Shown piece after piece: positions 34,780 through 43,363 of a stretch of DNA of 64,000 nucleotides; positions within the stretch are counted from its first letter, which is position 1, and each line of letters starts with the position of its first letter. Under the pieces are notes generated by a model. The model saw only the letters and a list, made by a program, of their open reading frames with translations, had not been told where the DNA came from and did no database searches. Location: positions 185,041-249,040 of the forward strand of contig JBGTQJ010000008.1 of NCBI GenBank assembly GCA_041941305.1. The letters are read 5' to 3'. A program made the position numbers and the translations under genes. The DNA is from JANSWP01 sp041941305 (GTDB taxonomy: Bacteria > Bacteroidota > Bacteroidia > Chitinophagales > Saprospiraceae).

Positions 34780-34800
34780 ACTTTAGTAGGCAGTAAATTG

Positions 34801-34831
34801 AGGCTTTGGAATAAAAATTATTCCAAAGCCT
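34801..34831. terminator. 14-bp perfect hairpin terminator (bidirectional)
   Basis: AGGCTTTGGAATAA (34801-34814) and TTATTCCAAAGCCT (34818-34831) with a 3-base loop; on the plus strand TTTTCTCTTT follows. It lies 21 bp after the permease stop. The minus-strand stop codon TAA of the broken frame below falls inside the stem. Confidence 0.82.
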
Positions 34832-35118
34832 TTTCTCTTTCCTGAAGTTTGTTTAGCTGCTGATGATTCCCCTGTGCTTTAAAATATTGTATAGCGTTAT
34901 TGTAAAAATCTCTTAGTTCTTGATGGTAAATGTTTTCAGCGCTTTCAATAGCTTCATTTTCTGTAATAGTTGCTTCAAATTCGTCATTGTTTTTTTCACA
35001 AAATGTATCTCCAATAGGTGGTTGTTAATTCCAAAAATTCGTTTCAGATTGTCACAGTTCTTTGTTTCGTGATAATTTTTTCGCTCTCCATTGAAGGTAT
35101 TTAACCTAAAAATCGAAT
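34818..35118 (-). pseudogene. Broken small gene fragment, probable frameshift
   Basis: Between the terminator and nadK the minus strand has a protein-like stretch in two frames. One (about 35025-35118) reads NGERKNYHETKNCDNLKRIF. The next, open from 35024 to its stop at 34818, reads QPPIGDTFCEKNNDEFEATI and later EIYHQELRDF-type helical sequence ending LQEREKALE. The second part has no start codon and is preceded by TAA. The composition is soluble, charged and helix-like. It looks like the tail of a gene with a one-base frameshift near 35025; no family was recognised. Confidence 0.4.
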
Positions 35119-36003
35119 CTAGTGGTTCCGGGTATCTCTTCCCCAAGCCAATTTATTCCTAATGGTATCTATAAAACCAACGTCCTGTAGCTGAACTAAT
35201 TTTATGGTGAAATCACCTTTGCGAACTGCCAGTTGATCTTCAGCAGTCACTTTTTCAATTCGGGAATCCAAGGTACAAAGGAAATTATCTGCTCGTCCTT
35301 CTACTTCAAAAGATACTACGGAATCATCTGAAATGACTATAGGGCGAACGTTCAGATTGTGTGGTGCCACAGGTGTAATTACAAAGTTGCCGGAATTGGG
35401 GAAAATAATGGGTCCTCCACAACTTAAGGAATAGCCTGTCGAGCCAGTTGGGGTAGCTACAATGATACCATCCGCCCAATAAGTATTCATATAAGCCCCA
35501 TTCACAAATGTGTGGATGGTAATCATGGAAGAAGTATCTCTTTTTAGAAGTGTAAAATCATTTAGCGCAAAGGGAATTTCTTCAAATAGAGGGTTTTTTG
35601 ATTCCAAATAAAGGGTTTTTCTTTCTTCTATTGAATATTGTCCTTTTGTCAATAATTCGATAGATTCTCGAATGCGCCCTTTTTCAATGCTTGCCAAAAA
35701 ACCCAGGCGACCAAGGTTGATACCCAATATAGGGACATCTAAATCCCGAACCAATGTCGTTGCAGTGAGAATACTTCCGTCACCGCCTAGTGAAATCAGG
35801 AAATCGAAATTCAATAATTTAAAATCCAGATAACCTTCAAAGACTCCGATATTGCTTTTAAAGCTAATCACGCCTTTCAAATCATTCAAATAGGGCTCAT
35901 ACACATAAATGGCCACCTTGAAGTCATGCAACACATCAAACAGATGTTGCACAACTTGAACATCTTTTTTTTTCAAAACCCTACTGAAAATGACAACTCT
36001 CAT
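35119..36003 (-). CDS. nadK: NAD kinase
   Basis: NadK phosphorylates NAD+ to NADP+. At 294 residues it is of normal length, starting MRVVIFSRVLKKKDVQVVQH. The diagnostic LISLGGDGSILTA (about 70-82) is the GGDG nucleotide motif; PILGINLGRLGFLA (about 92-105) and IIVATPTGSTGYSLSCGGPI (about 180-199) are also conserved. GGDG plus PTGSTGYS is found in all bacterial NAD kinases. It precedes a gene fragment and is followed upstream by the BamA-like gene, with short direct repeats between them. Confidence 0.97.
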   Translation of the reverse strand: MRVVIFSRVLKKKDVQVVQHLFDVLHDFKVAIYVYEPYLNDLKGVISFKSNIGVFEGYLDFKLLNFDFLISLGGDGSILTATTLVRDLDVPILGINLGRLGFLASIEKGRIRESIELLTKGQYSIEERKTLYLESKNPLFEEIPFALNDFTLLKRDTSSMITIHTFVNGAYMNTYWADGIIVATPTGSTGYSLSCGGPIIFPNSGNFVITPVAPHNLNVRPIVISDDSVVSFEVEGRADNFLCTLDSRIEKVTAEDQLAVRKGDFTIKLVQLQDVGFIDTIRNKLAWGRDTRNH

Positions 36004-36021
36004 TATTTGACTTGATAAAGT

Positions 36022-36053
36022 AACCGTCTACCGTCTACCAGCAACCGTCTACC
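36022..36053. repeat. Three direct copies of CCGTCTACC
   Basis: AACCGTCTACC at 36022-36032, CCGTCTACC at 36031-36039 and AACCGTCTACC at 36043-36053, immediately upstream of nadK and just after the stop of the BamA-like gene. Too short and irregular for a CRISPR; it belongs with the small word-like intergenic repeats of this genome. Confidence 0.5.
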
Positions 36054-36056
36054 AAA

Positions 36057-37571
36057 TTAAAAATTCAACTCCCAATGTAAGAAAAATCCATGTTCCGACA
36101 AGCCATTAAAACTGTATTCGAGCTGAAAAACTTTATCATTGTATATCACTAAATCTATCCCAACACCATAGCCCCACAACAATTCATTGCTCAATGTATT
36201 GTTTCCCTTATGGTGAGGATTATTCGTAAAGCCAAAATCATTGTTAATTGCCAAAAAAACCTTCAAGGGCATGACTTTAAATGGTTTTAAGGGCATCAGC
36301 TTCCCAAAAGCAAATTGTCTTGACAGCAATTCAAAATGGATACTGGTCTTTGTATAAATAAAATCCAAACCATCGATCACATACAATTCATAGCCTCGAA
36401 TATAGTCTAACTCGTACCCCAAAGCAAAGCTTTGATAATAGGGCTGATTGTCCCGAATCAGTGCTGCGCGTCCTACCAGAACTTGCTCAAGACTCCACTT
36501 ATCTGAAAAAGAAAAATATTTTTTGATGGTTCCAGTGACATAAAATGAATTCAATTCATCAAATATGCCCAAGCCATCCTTTTGAGCTTTTAAGGCAAAA
36601 TAATATCCAGCAGTTGGATAAGGTCTGATATTTCTTTTATCAATTATCAACTCATACAATATGGTAAAGTATCGTTGTCGCAGGCTGTTCAAAAAGAAAA
36701 CCGGGTTGAGTTCTATCGGTACACTTTCGTGAATTTGATTTCTTTTAAATTTGAACATAAAGCTCTGATAGATATCGATTTTTGGGCGATAAATCAACCC
36801 GACAGAAGCTCTAAAACGCTTCAGGAGAATATTGTCTGCATCTCTGTGGAATTGTAACTTATCATCAATAGTGTTATAGCCTATTTCGCGATTTCGGGTG
36901 TATAACAAGTTCGTGTGCAACCCTAAAGTTTGATTTTTATCAATGTATGGAAGCGTGTATTCAATTTCATATTTTTGAGTGAAGCCCCATTGTCCCACTG
37001 TTTTTAATAAATCCCTCCGTCCAGTAAGATTGATATGATAAAATCGCAGTCCAAAATTGACTCTCTTCAGCGATCGATTGTACTCTTCCCACCATACATT
37101 AAAATTTCTATCCGCCAATTCAAAAATAGGGAAGGGGTAGGCGTACCAATTTTCAGAAACTTCTACCAGTAATCCAATATGGTTATTGGTGCCATTCCAG
37201 CTTTTGTAAGTAATCTTTGCACCTGTAAAAAGTCCTGTGTTCATCAACAATTGCTGATTCCGTTCTATCCTTTGAGGCAAGTCGGAAAGTGAAATGGTGT
37301 CCCCAACAGAAAAATTCAACTCTCGTTCTATTATTTCAATTTTGGTTTTTTTAAACCCTTTGATCTCGATTTCATCTATAGTGGCGTAGCTAGGCTGAGA
37401 GAGCAAAATTGGACTCCAAAGAAGGAACAGCACTCCAAAAAAAGGGTTAATTCTCACATCTGATAATCGGAATACTGCTTTTCTTAGTCTTGTTCTCACG
37501 GTGAGCACTGCTAAAAAAAGCCGCACTACCTTAGTTGAAATTTCCATAGCCCGCGAAAATACATCTTTCAA
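36057..37571 (-). CDS. BamA/TamA-family outer-membrane protein with one POTRA domain
   Basis: 504 residues. After a long basic N-terminus, a signal-like hydrophobic stretch is FFGVLFLLWSPILLSQPSYA (about residues 43-62), so the true start is uncertain and may lie after the first ATG. A POTRA-like domain follows (ATIDEIEIKGFKKTKIEIIE, about 63-135). The rest is a beta-barrel ending in EHGFFLHWELNF, with terminal Phe as expected for Bam-inserted barrels. YIRGYELYVIDG near residue 395 matches the RGY/RGF loop of the BamA superfamily. With a single POTRA it is more like TamA-type or patatin-associated barrels than the essential BamA. The partner is unknown. Confidence 0.85.
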   Translation of the reverse strand: MKDVFSRAMEISTKVVRLFLAVLTVRTRLRKAVFRLSDVRINPFFGVLFLLWSPILLSQPSYATIDEIEIKGFKKTKIEIIERELNFSVGDTISLSDLPQRIERNQQLLMNTGLFTGAKITYKSWNGTNNHIGLLVEVSENWYAYPFPIFELADRNFNVWWEEYNRSLKRVNFGLRFYHINLTGRRDLLKTVGQWGFTQKYEIEYTLPYIDKNQTLGLHTNLLYTRNREIGYNTIDDKLQFHRDADNILLKRFRASVGLIYRPKIDIYQSFMFKFKRNQIHESVPIELNPVFFLNSLRQRYFTILYELIIDKRNIRPYPTAGYYFALKAQKDGLGIFDELNSFYVTGTIKKYFSFSDKWSLEQVLVGRAALIRDNQPYYQSFALGYELDYIRGYELYVIDGLDFIYTKTSIHFELLSRQFAFGKLMPLKPFKVMPLKVFLAINNDFGFTNNPHHKGNNTLSNELLWGYGVGIDLVIYNDKVFQLEYSFNGLSEHGFFLHWELNF

Positions 37572-37696
37572 AAAATAAAAAAGTGCAGTGTTGCGAGATT
37601 AACCAAATTGAGCACTTCTTATATGAAGGCAATTGATTTGTAGAAAAGGCTCCCATGGCTATCTTTTTGAAGGGGTGATTTCCCCACAAAATCGCT

Positions 37697-37704
37697 TACT
37701 TTTG
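37697..37704 (+). promoter_or_regulatory. -7 promoter box for lpxK
   Basis: TACTTTTG fits TAnnTTTG and ends 8 bp before the lpxK ATG, implying a very short leader. No TTG is at the expected spacing, so only the -7 element is claimed. Confidence 0.5.
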
Positions 37705-37712
37705 CCAGCGTC

Positions 37713-38780
37713 ATGATTCAAAGTACCCTTACGAAAATACTTTTGGCTCCATTTTCTTTCCTCTATGGTTTGGGGGTTAGCCTTAGAGATTTTTTTTATC
37801 GAACAGAATTGCTGAAAGGAGTAGAATTCAACATTCCCGTTATCTCCGTAGGAAACCTTTCAATTGGTGGCGCAGGCAAGACTCCCCATATTGAATATTT
37901 AGTAAGGCTCTTGAAAGATCATTTGAATGTAGCAACATTGAGTAGAGGCTATCGACGGAAAACAAAGGGGTTTAAAATTGTCCAGTCAAACCACACCGCA
38001 GAACAGGTAGGAGACGAACCGCTTCAGTTTAAGCGGAAATTCAAGGATATACTAGTCACCGTATGTGAAAGCAGAACTTTTGGTATTCCCGAAATCATGA
38101 AATTGAAGCCCGACACGCAAATTGTCTTGTTGGATGATGCTTTTCAACATCGGTCTGTCAAACCCGGGTTAAACGTTTTACTTACAGAATTTAGCCATCC
38201 TTTTACAAAGGATTTCCTGCTTCCTTCCGGCAGACTCCGAGAATGGCCTTCTGCATATAAGCGAGCCGATGTAATAATCGTTTCCAAATGTCCTGAGGAT
38301 ATTACTGAAGAAGAAAGAGCTGATTTGACAAAGGAAATCAATCCTTTTTCTTACCAACAAATTTTCTTTTCCAGCTACCACTATTTACAGCCATATTATA
38401 TTTTAAATGCTGACTACGTCACCACCCTTCAGGAAGATTGGGACATTTTGCTGATTTGTGCGATTGCAAGAACAGAATATTTAGAAGACTATCTCGAATC
38501 AAGAGTAAATTCAGTAAAAACATTAGAATATACTGATCATCATTTTTTCACTGAATTTGATGTTGCCCATCTTAAACGCAATTTTGAGGCAATCAAATCT
38601 GAAAAAAAACTGATTGTTACCACCGAAAAAGATGCAATGCGACTGGAGATACATCGACAATTTTTAATGGAGCACCAATTGCCTGTTTTTGTAATTCCTG
38701 TTGAAGTCATTTTCCATTTTAACCAGGGAGCGCAATTTGATGAGGTAGTCCGAAAGTTTCTATTGGATTTTAAAGCTTGA
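37713..38780 (+). CDS. lpxK: Tetraacyldisaccharide 4'-kinase
   Basis: LpxK adds the 4'-phosphate to the lipid A disaccharide at the inner membrane. The 355 residues contain the P-loop region VISVGNLSIGGAGKTPHIEY (about 46-65), the conserved LSRGYRRKTKGF (about 89-100) and VGDEPLQFKRKF, and LLDDAFQHRSVKPGLNVLLT (about 139-158), all typical of LpxK. An N-terminal hydrophobic segment (LTKILLAPFSFLYGLGVSLR) anchors it. It confirms a lipid-A-containing Gram-negative envelope. It sits divergently from the BamA-like gene with a promoter box close to its start. Confidence 0.95.
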   Translation: MIQSTLTKILLAPFSFLYGLGVSLRDFFYRTELLKGVEFNIPVISVGNLSIGGAGKTPHIEYLVRLLKDHLNVATLSRGYRRKTKGFKIVQSNHTAEQVGDEPLQFKRKFKDILVTVCESRTFGIPEIMKLKPDTQIVLLDDAFQHRSVKPGLNVLLTEFSHPFTKDFLLPSGRLREWPSAYKRADVIIVSKCPEDITEEERADLTKEINPFSYQQIFFSSYHYLQPYYILNADYVTTLQEDWDILLICAIARTEYLEDYLESRVNSVKTLEYTDHHFFTEFDVAHLKRNFEAIKSEKKLIVTTEKDAMRLEIHRQFLMEHQLPVFVIPVEVIFHFNQGAQFDEVVRKFLLDFKA

Positions 38781-38815
38781 TTAGATTTCATGGTGGTTTG
38801 AAATTGTTTAAAGGT

Positions 38816-38845
38816 GGTTCAAAAGCATTTTTGCAATTTTAAACC
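38816..38845. repeat. Hairpin and repeat copy upstream of the cyclase gene
   Basis: GGTTCAAAAGCA (38816-38827) faces TGCAATTTTAAACC (38832-38845) with bulges. It is embedded in a 38800-38865 copy of the GTTTAAAGG / TTGAACGACTTTGAAC repeat also seen at 14826-14880. Confidence 0.5.
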
Positions 38846-38848
38846 AAC

Positions 38849-39541
38849 TTGAACGACTTTGAACAATGTTTAATTAATTTCCATTTGAATTACATAGACC
38901 TGAGTCATATCATCGAAGATGGCACCATTACCTACAAAGGATTGCCTGCGCCAATTATTTGCGATTATTTAAGTCGGGAAGCATCCAGGGAAGTTTATGC
39001 GGAGGGAACCCAATTTCAAATTGGCAAAATTGAGATGGTCGCCAATACGGGTACCTATATCGATGCCCCATTTCACAGATATGAAGATGGAAAAGACTTG
39101 TCGGAACTGCCTTTGGAGAAATTAGCGCATTTGCCAGGGGTATTAATAGATGCAAGTGAAAATGAAGGAAGGGCTATTGATGTTTCCTTTTTTGAGGGAA
39201 AAATACTGAAGGGAAGGGCTGTTTTGGTAAGAACAGATTGGTCAAAACATTGGGAAACTGATCAATATTTTGAGGATGCCCCCTATTTGACTGCTCAGGC
39301 TGCTCAATTCTTAAAAGAAGCTGAAGTAAAATTGGTGGGTATCGATTCCTATAATATCGACAATGTAGCAGATGGAGCTCGCCCTGTGCATACCATTTTG
39401 TTGGGTGCTGAAATTCCAATTGTAGAACATATGTGCAATTTGCATCTGATTTCTGACTTACCATTTCAGTTTTCTGCAATTCCACCAAAAGTGAAGGGTT
39501 TTGGGACATTCCCTGTAAGAGCAATTGCTGTTTTTGAGTGA
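38849..39541 (+). CDS. Cyclase-family hydrolase (kynurenine formamidase-like)
   Basis: A hydrolase of the cyclase superfamily, which includes kynurenine formamidase. LSHIIEDGTITYKGLPAP (about 18-35) and the metal-site motif HRYEDGKDLSELPLEKL with the preceding TGTYIDAPFH (about 68-82) are diagnostic (HxGTHxDxPxH type). GIDSYNIDNV and PVHTILLGAEIPIVEHMCNL complete the pattern. No ATG lies before the conserved region: the frame opens at TTG 38849 or more plausibly at TTG 38885, just before NYIDLSHII. The first TTG falls in a repeat element. Substrate unknown; the enzyme is Zn- or Mn-dependent. Confidence 0.85.
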   Translation: MNDFEQCLINFHLNYIDLSHIIEDGTITYKGLPAPIICDYLSREASREVYAEGTQFQIGKIEMVANTGTYIDAPFHRYEDGKDLSELPLEKLAHLPGVLIDASENEGRAIDVSFFEGKILKGRAVLVRTDWSKHWETDQYFEDAPYLTAQAAQFLKEAEVKLVGIDSYNIDNVADGARPVHTILLGAEIPIVEHMCNLHLISDLPFQFSAIPPKVKGFGTFPVRAIAVFE

Positions 39542-39660
39542 TGTTTTCAAGCCGTTGCTATTATTGGCAAAATATTTTGTATTCCTTTCTTGTAACTTTT
39601 CTTCCTATTTCCGTCTCATATTTGCATTTTGGTTTGAATTGTACCCCAAAAGTTTAATTC

Positions 39661-39728
39661 ACGAGTGCCAGGGTTTTGAACCCTGGAATTGAATTGTAAA
39701 AAGCAGGGTTCAAAACCCTGGCACTCGT
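39661..39728. repeat. Perfect 25-bp palindromic element upstream of the DUF4197 gene
   Basis: ACGAGTGCCAGGGTTTTGAA (plus CCCTG) at 39661-39685 is the exact reverse complement of 39704-39728, with an 18-bp loop. It ends 29 bp before ATG 39758. A partly matching decayed copy lies at 4741-4895, so this is probably a repeat family. Confidence 0.68.
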
Positions 39729-39757
39729 AAAATCATTTTTGGATAAAAAATATCACC

Positions 39758-40471
39758 ATGCTAAAACGAATCGCATTAGTTTTCTTGTGTTTTCAAATAA
39801 TTGCTTGCGACCCAGCAGCATTACAGCAAATTTTGGAAGAGGTAACGGAATCACCTCTGACCAATGCAGAAATTGCCAATGGCTTGAAAGAAGCTTTGGA
39901 GATAGGAATTGGCAAAGGTTCTGATCAACTATCCGCTTTGGATGGATATTATAAAAGTAGTTACAAAATCTTGTTGCCCCCTGAAGCCAGAAAGATCACC
40001 GAAAAGCTGCAAAACATTCCTGGCTTTTCAAATCTTGAAGAAATTGTTTTAGAGAAAATAAATCGTGGTGCCGAAGATGCCGCTAAAAAAGCAAAGCCCA
40101 TATTTGTCAATGCCATCAAGGGAATGACATTTACGGATGTAATGGATATTTTAATGGGCGCAGATAATGCTGCAACAAATTATTTGAATCGTACGACCCA
40201 TTCAGCTTTGTACAGCGAATTCAATCCGGTGATTGTAGAATCATTGGATAAGTTCAATGCCAGGAAAATTTGGTCAGATGCTGTAAATGCATACAACAAA
40301 ATTCCTTTTGTAGAAAAAGCCAATCCCAGTTTGGATGATTATGTAACGACACAAGCTTTGAACGGTTTATTTTCAATGGTGGAGAAAGAGGAGAAGAATA
40401 TTAGGGAGAATGTTTCAGCAAGGACTACGGAGCTATTGAAAAAAGTTTTCAAGAAACAGGATAACCCTTAG
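39758..40471 (+). CDS. DUF4197-family lipoprotein
   Basis: 237 residues. A lipoprotein signal MLKRIALVFLCFQIIACDPA with cysteine at 17 is followed by the DUF4197 body: LTNAEIANGLKEALEIGIGK (about 34-53), YYKSSYKILLPPEARKI, and AIKGMTFTDVMDILMGADNA (about 122-141) with YLNRTTHSALYSEFNPV. The family is widespread in Gram-negative bacteria and has no assigned function. It is periplasm-facing and helical. Followed by short GTTGGCAG repeats and the convergent Uma2 gene. Confidence 0.92.
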   Translation: MLKRIALVFLCFQIIACDPAALQQILEEVTESPLTNAEIANGLKEALEIGIGKGSDQLSALDGYYKSSYKILLPPEARKITEKLQNIPGFSNLEEIVLEKINRGAEDAAKKAKPIFVNAIKGMTFTDVMDILMGADNAATNYLNRTTHSALYSEFNPVIVESLDKFNARKIWSDAVNAYNKIPFVEKANPSLDDYVTTQALNGLFSMVEKEEKNIRENVSARTTELLKKVFKKQDNP

Positions 40472-40473
40472 CG

Positions 40474-40495
40474 GTTGGCAGTTAGCAGTTGGCAG
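40474..40495. repeat. Three tandem GTT(G/A)GCAG units
   Basis: GTTGGCAG, GTTAGCAG and GTTGGCAG overlap by one base with a 7-bp period between the DUF4197 and Uma2 genes. Similar small intergenic word repeats occur at 13878-13944 and 60581-60691. Confidence 0.45.
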
Positions 40496-40498
40496 ATA

Positions 40499-41074
40499 TT
40501 ATTGGAATAGTTCTTTAAGGTTTGTTTCAAACCCTTTTAGGACATCTTCTCCTGAAAGCATTTCATCAAATGATTGCTCACTTTTTGGTTGACCTTTTCT
40601 GTAAATATGCACTTTCTCTTCGTAAGGATCGATTAACCAAGCCAATCTGCAACCACATTCCATATACTCGTCCATTTTTTCGAGTAAATCTTTCAAACGA
40701 TCAGATTGGGATCGCAATTCCACGAGAAAGTCTGGGCAAAGAAGAAGAAACTTTTCTTTTTTAGAATCTGGCAAAGCATTCCATTTTTCATTAGGAATCC
40801 AAGCTACATCAGGAGAATACATAGCACCATTTGGCAAAGAAAATCCAGTAGAAGAATCAAAAACCTTCCCTAGTTTTTTTAACCGATTCCAGGTTCCAAA
40901 CTCAGTGGTTAGTTCACTATTTCGATAACCTGAGTAGCCTCCCGTAGGCTCCATAATGATAATTTGTCCTTTTGAATTACGTTCAATTATGACATTGTCA
41001 TTTGCTTCTGATAATGCCAGCAACTGGTCATCTGAAAGATCATAATTCGGTATATTTAGAACATAAGAATTCAT
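40499..41074 (-). CDS. Uma2-family (DUF820) restriction-endonuclease-fold protein
   Basis: 191 residues of the Uma2 family: GFSLPNGAMYSPDVAWIPNE (about 79-98), LLLCPDFLVELRSQSDRL (about 110-127) and ECGCRLAWLIDPYEEKVHIY (about 138-157). The Asp...Glu-Leu-Arg...arrangement is the PD-(D/E)XK-like core. The family is named for a presumed nuclease fold but has no defined role in most genomes. It stands alone and has no accessory restriction genes beside it. Confidence 0.88.
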   Translation of the reverse strand: MNSYVLNIPNYDLSDDQLLALSEANDNVIIERNSKGQIIIMEPTGGYSGYRNSELTTEFGTWNRLKKLGKVFDSSTGFSLPNGAMYSPDVAWIPNEKWNALPDSKKEKFLLLCPDFLVELRSQSDRLKDLLEKMDEYMECGCRLAWLIDPYEEKVHIYRKGQPKSEQSFDEMLSGEDVLKGFETNLKELFQ

Positions 41075-41142
41075 CCTACATCAAATTTAAGCTTCTTTTG
41101 ATACCTACAAAAATAACGGGTTTATTGATTGAAAGTTTTAAA

Positions 41143-41176
41143 ATAAAAAATGCCCCGCTATATCTAGCGAGGCATT
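41143..41176 (-). terminator. Intrinsic terminator of the pyrophosphatase gene
   Basis: On the minus strand AATGCCTCGCTA-GATA-TAGCGGGGCATT (stem 41149-41160/41165-41176 with one mismatch) is followed by a T-run, seen on the plus strand as AAAATAAAAAA. It begins 31 bp after the hppA stop. Confidence 0.83.
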
Positions 41177-41206
41177 CGAATTATGATTTGCTTTCAAGTT
41201 TCTTTC

Positions 41207-43363
41207 TTATAACATAGGTGCAATTACCAAAGCAACCACAGACATCAATTTCAACAAGATATTCAAAGATGGTCCAGAGGTATCTTTGAATGGGTCACCA
41301 ACGGTATCACCAACTACTGCTGCTTTGTGTTCTGCGGTACCTTTACGTCCTTCTTCTTCAATCATTTTCTTAGCATTATCCCAGGCACCACCAGCGTTTG
41401 ATTGGAAAATAGCCATCAAAACACCACAAACGGTTACACCTGCCAATAATCCACCCAACATTTCAGCACCACCGGCAAAACCAACTACCGCTGGTGTTAC
41501 AACAGCAATTAAGCCTGGCAATACCATTTCGCGAATAGAAGCTTTCGTTGAAATATCTACACATTTACTGTATTCAGCTTTTCCATCTGCAGCTTCGAAT
41601 GTCTTTTGATCAGCCTCTGACCAATCAGCAAATTCTTTTCCTTCGTTTTTATTCATAACCGCCAATGCTTTGCTCAACTCAGGAATAGTTTTGAACTGAC
41701 GACGAACCTCTTGAATCATATCCATTGCTGCACGTCCTACGGCATTCATTGAAAGCGCAGAGAACAAGAATGGCAACATACCACCTACTAACAAGCCTGC
41801 CATTACTTTTGGATCAGCGATGTTGATAGAATTGATTTTTGCAGTAGTCATGAAGGCTGCAAATAGAGCCAAGGCTGTCAAAGCTGCAGAACCAATTGCA
41901 AATCCTTTCCCGATTGCTGCAGTTGTGTTACCTACGGCATCTAATTTATCTGTTCTCTGGCGAACTTCTTTTGGCAACTCAGCCATCTCAGCGATGCCAC
42001 CAGCATTATCAGAAATAGGTCCATATGCATCTACCGCCAATTGGATACCTGTATTTGACAACATACCAACAGCTGCGATAGCGATACCATATAATCCTGC
42101 AAATTCATAAGCTCCAATAATTGCCGTAGCTAAAATCAAGATTGGAATTGCGGTTGATTGCATCCCAACTCCCAGTCCAGCAATGATATTGGTCGCAGAA
42201 CCAGTCTCAGATTGCTTCACAATGCTTTTAACTGGCTTTGTTCCTGTACCTGTATAGAATTCGGTAATCATACCAATACCCAAACCAGCAACCAAACCGA
42301 AAATAACTGCCCAGAAAACACCCATAGAAGAGTACTCAATGCCATTGAAAGTCCAAGCCTCAGGAAGCATAAATTTCACAATTCCGAAAGTGGCTGCCAA
42401 CATCAATCCAGCAGAAAGAAATTCTCCTCTGTTCAAAGCTTTTTGTGGATCTCCACCTTCTTTAACGGTTACGAAGAAGGTACCGATGATAGAAGTAATG
42501 ATACCAACTCCTGCCAAAGCCAATGGCAATAAAACTGCATTCAAACCACCGAAATCGTTTGATCCTTCAAAACCAGCCATTCCGATGAAAGCAGCACCCA
42601 ATACCATTGTACCGATGATAGATCCTACATAAGATTCAAAAAGGTCAGCACCCATACCCGCTACATCGCCTACATTGTCACCGACGTTATCGGCAATTGT
42701 TGCAGGATTAAGCGGATGATCTTCAGGAATTCCAGCCTCTACTTTACCTACCAAATCAGCTCCTACATCAGCCGCTTTTGTATAGATACCTCCACCTACA
42801 CGAGCAAAAAGCGCGATAGAAGAAGCACCGAATGAGAATCCAGTAACCACTGTGATTACTCGATTTACGTTATCCGCCGTCTCAACACCAAACATATTAC
42901 TATAAAGTAAGAACAGAATACCTAAACCTAAAACACCTAAGCCAACAACACCTAAGCCCATTACAGCACCGCCTGCAAAAGCAATTTCCAATGCTTTTCC
43001 AAGACCACCTCTAGCCGCATTCGTTGTTCTTACATTAGCCTTAGTCGCGACTTTCATTCCAATGAAACCTGCCAATGCAGAGCATATCGCACCTAACACG
43101 AAAGAACCCGCTACCAGGGGCGAAGAGTTTGGAGTTACACTTCCGCTCCAGGCTAAAAGAACGGCAACAACAACTACGAAAATTGCCAATACTCTATATT
43201 CCGCTTTTAAGAAAGCCATCGCACCTTCGGAGATATTGTTGGCAATTCTGCCCATTCTATCTGTCCCGACTTCTTGTTTTCCAACCCAAGAAGATTTCCA
43301 AAAAGTGTAAAGCAAAGCAATTACACCAAATACGGGGATCAACATAGTTAAAGAACTTCCCAT
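41207..43363 (-). CDS. hppA: Membrane-bound proton/sodium pyrophosphatase, K+-dependent type
   Basis: 718 residues with about 16 membrane helices. It pumps ions using pyrophosphate hydrolysis. Core motifs: KAADVGADLVGKVE (about 211-224), DNVGDNVGDVAGMGADLFES (about 237-256), and late GDTVGDPFKDTSGPSLNIL near the C-terminus. The signature GNTTAAIGKGFAIGSAAL (about 478-495) has Ala where K+-independent enzymes carry Lys, so it belongs to the K+-dependent subfamily; H+ versus Na+ transport cannot be decided by eye. It lies alone with its own promoter and an unusually long, structured leader upstream. Confidence 0.97.
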   Translation of the reverse strand: MGSSLTMLIPVFGVIALLYTFWKSSWVGKQEVGTDRMGRIANNISEGAMAFLKAEYRVLAIFVVVVAVLLAWSGSVTPNSSPLVAGSFVLGAICSALAGFIGMKVATKANVRTTNAARGGLGKALEIAFAGGAVMGLGVVGLGVLGLGILFLLYSNMFGVETADNVNRVITVVTGFSFGASSIALFARVGGGIYTKAADVGADLVGKVEAGIPEDHPLNPATIADNVGDNVGDVAGMGADLFESYVGSIIGTMVLGAAFIGMAGFEGSNDFGGLNAVLLPLALAGVGIITSIIGTFFVTVKEGGDPQKALNRGEFLSAGLMLAATFGIVKFMLPEAWTFNGIEYSSMGVFWAVIFGLVAGLGIGMITEFYTGTGTKPVKSIVKQSETGSATNIIAGLGVGMQSTAIPILILATAIIGAYEFAGLYGIAIAAVGMLSNTGIQLAVDAYGPISDNAGGIAEMAELPKEVRQRTDKLDAVGNTTAAIGKGFAIGSAALTALALFAAFMTTAKINSINIADPKVMAGLLVGGMLPFLFSALSMNAVGRAAMDMIQEVRRQFKTIPELSKALAVMNKNEGKEFADWSEADQKTFEAADGKAEYSKCVDISTKASIREMVLPGLIAVVTPAVVGFAGGAEMLGGLLAGVTVCGVLMAIFQSNAGGAWDNAKKMIEEEGRKGTAEHKAAVVGDTVGDPFKDTSGPSLNILLKLMSVVALVIAPML

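Noticed and set aside
36022..36053. Short direct repeats considered as a CRISPR array
   Set aside because: Units are 9-11 bp, irregularly spaced, with no spacers of even size and no cas genes nearby.
40499..41074. Uma2 protein as part of a restriction or defence system
   Set aside because: Uma2 proteins are named for a fold; no methylase or other defence gene is adjacent.
41820..42632. Long plus-strand open frames opposite the pyrophosphatase gene (for example 41820-42110 and 42158-42532)
   Set aside because: They are antisense shadows of a highly conserved membrane gene and show repeated low-complexity residues with no family features.
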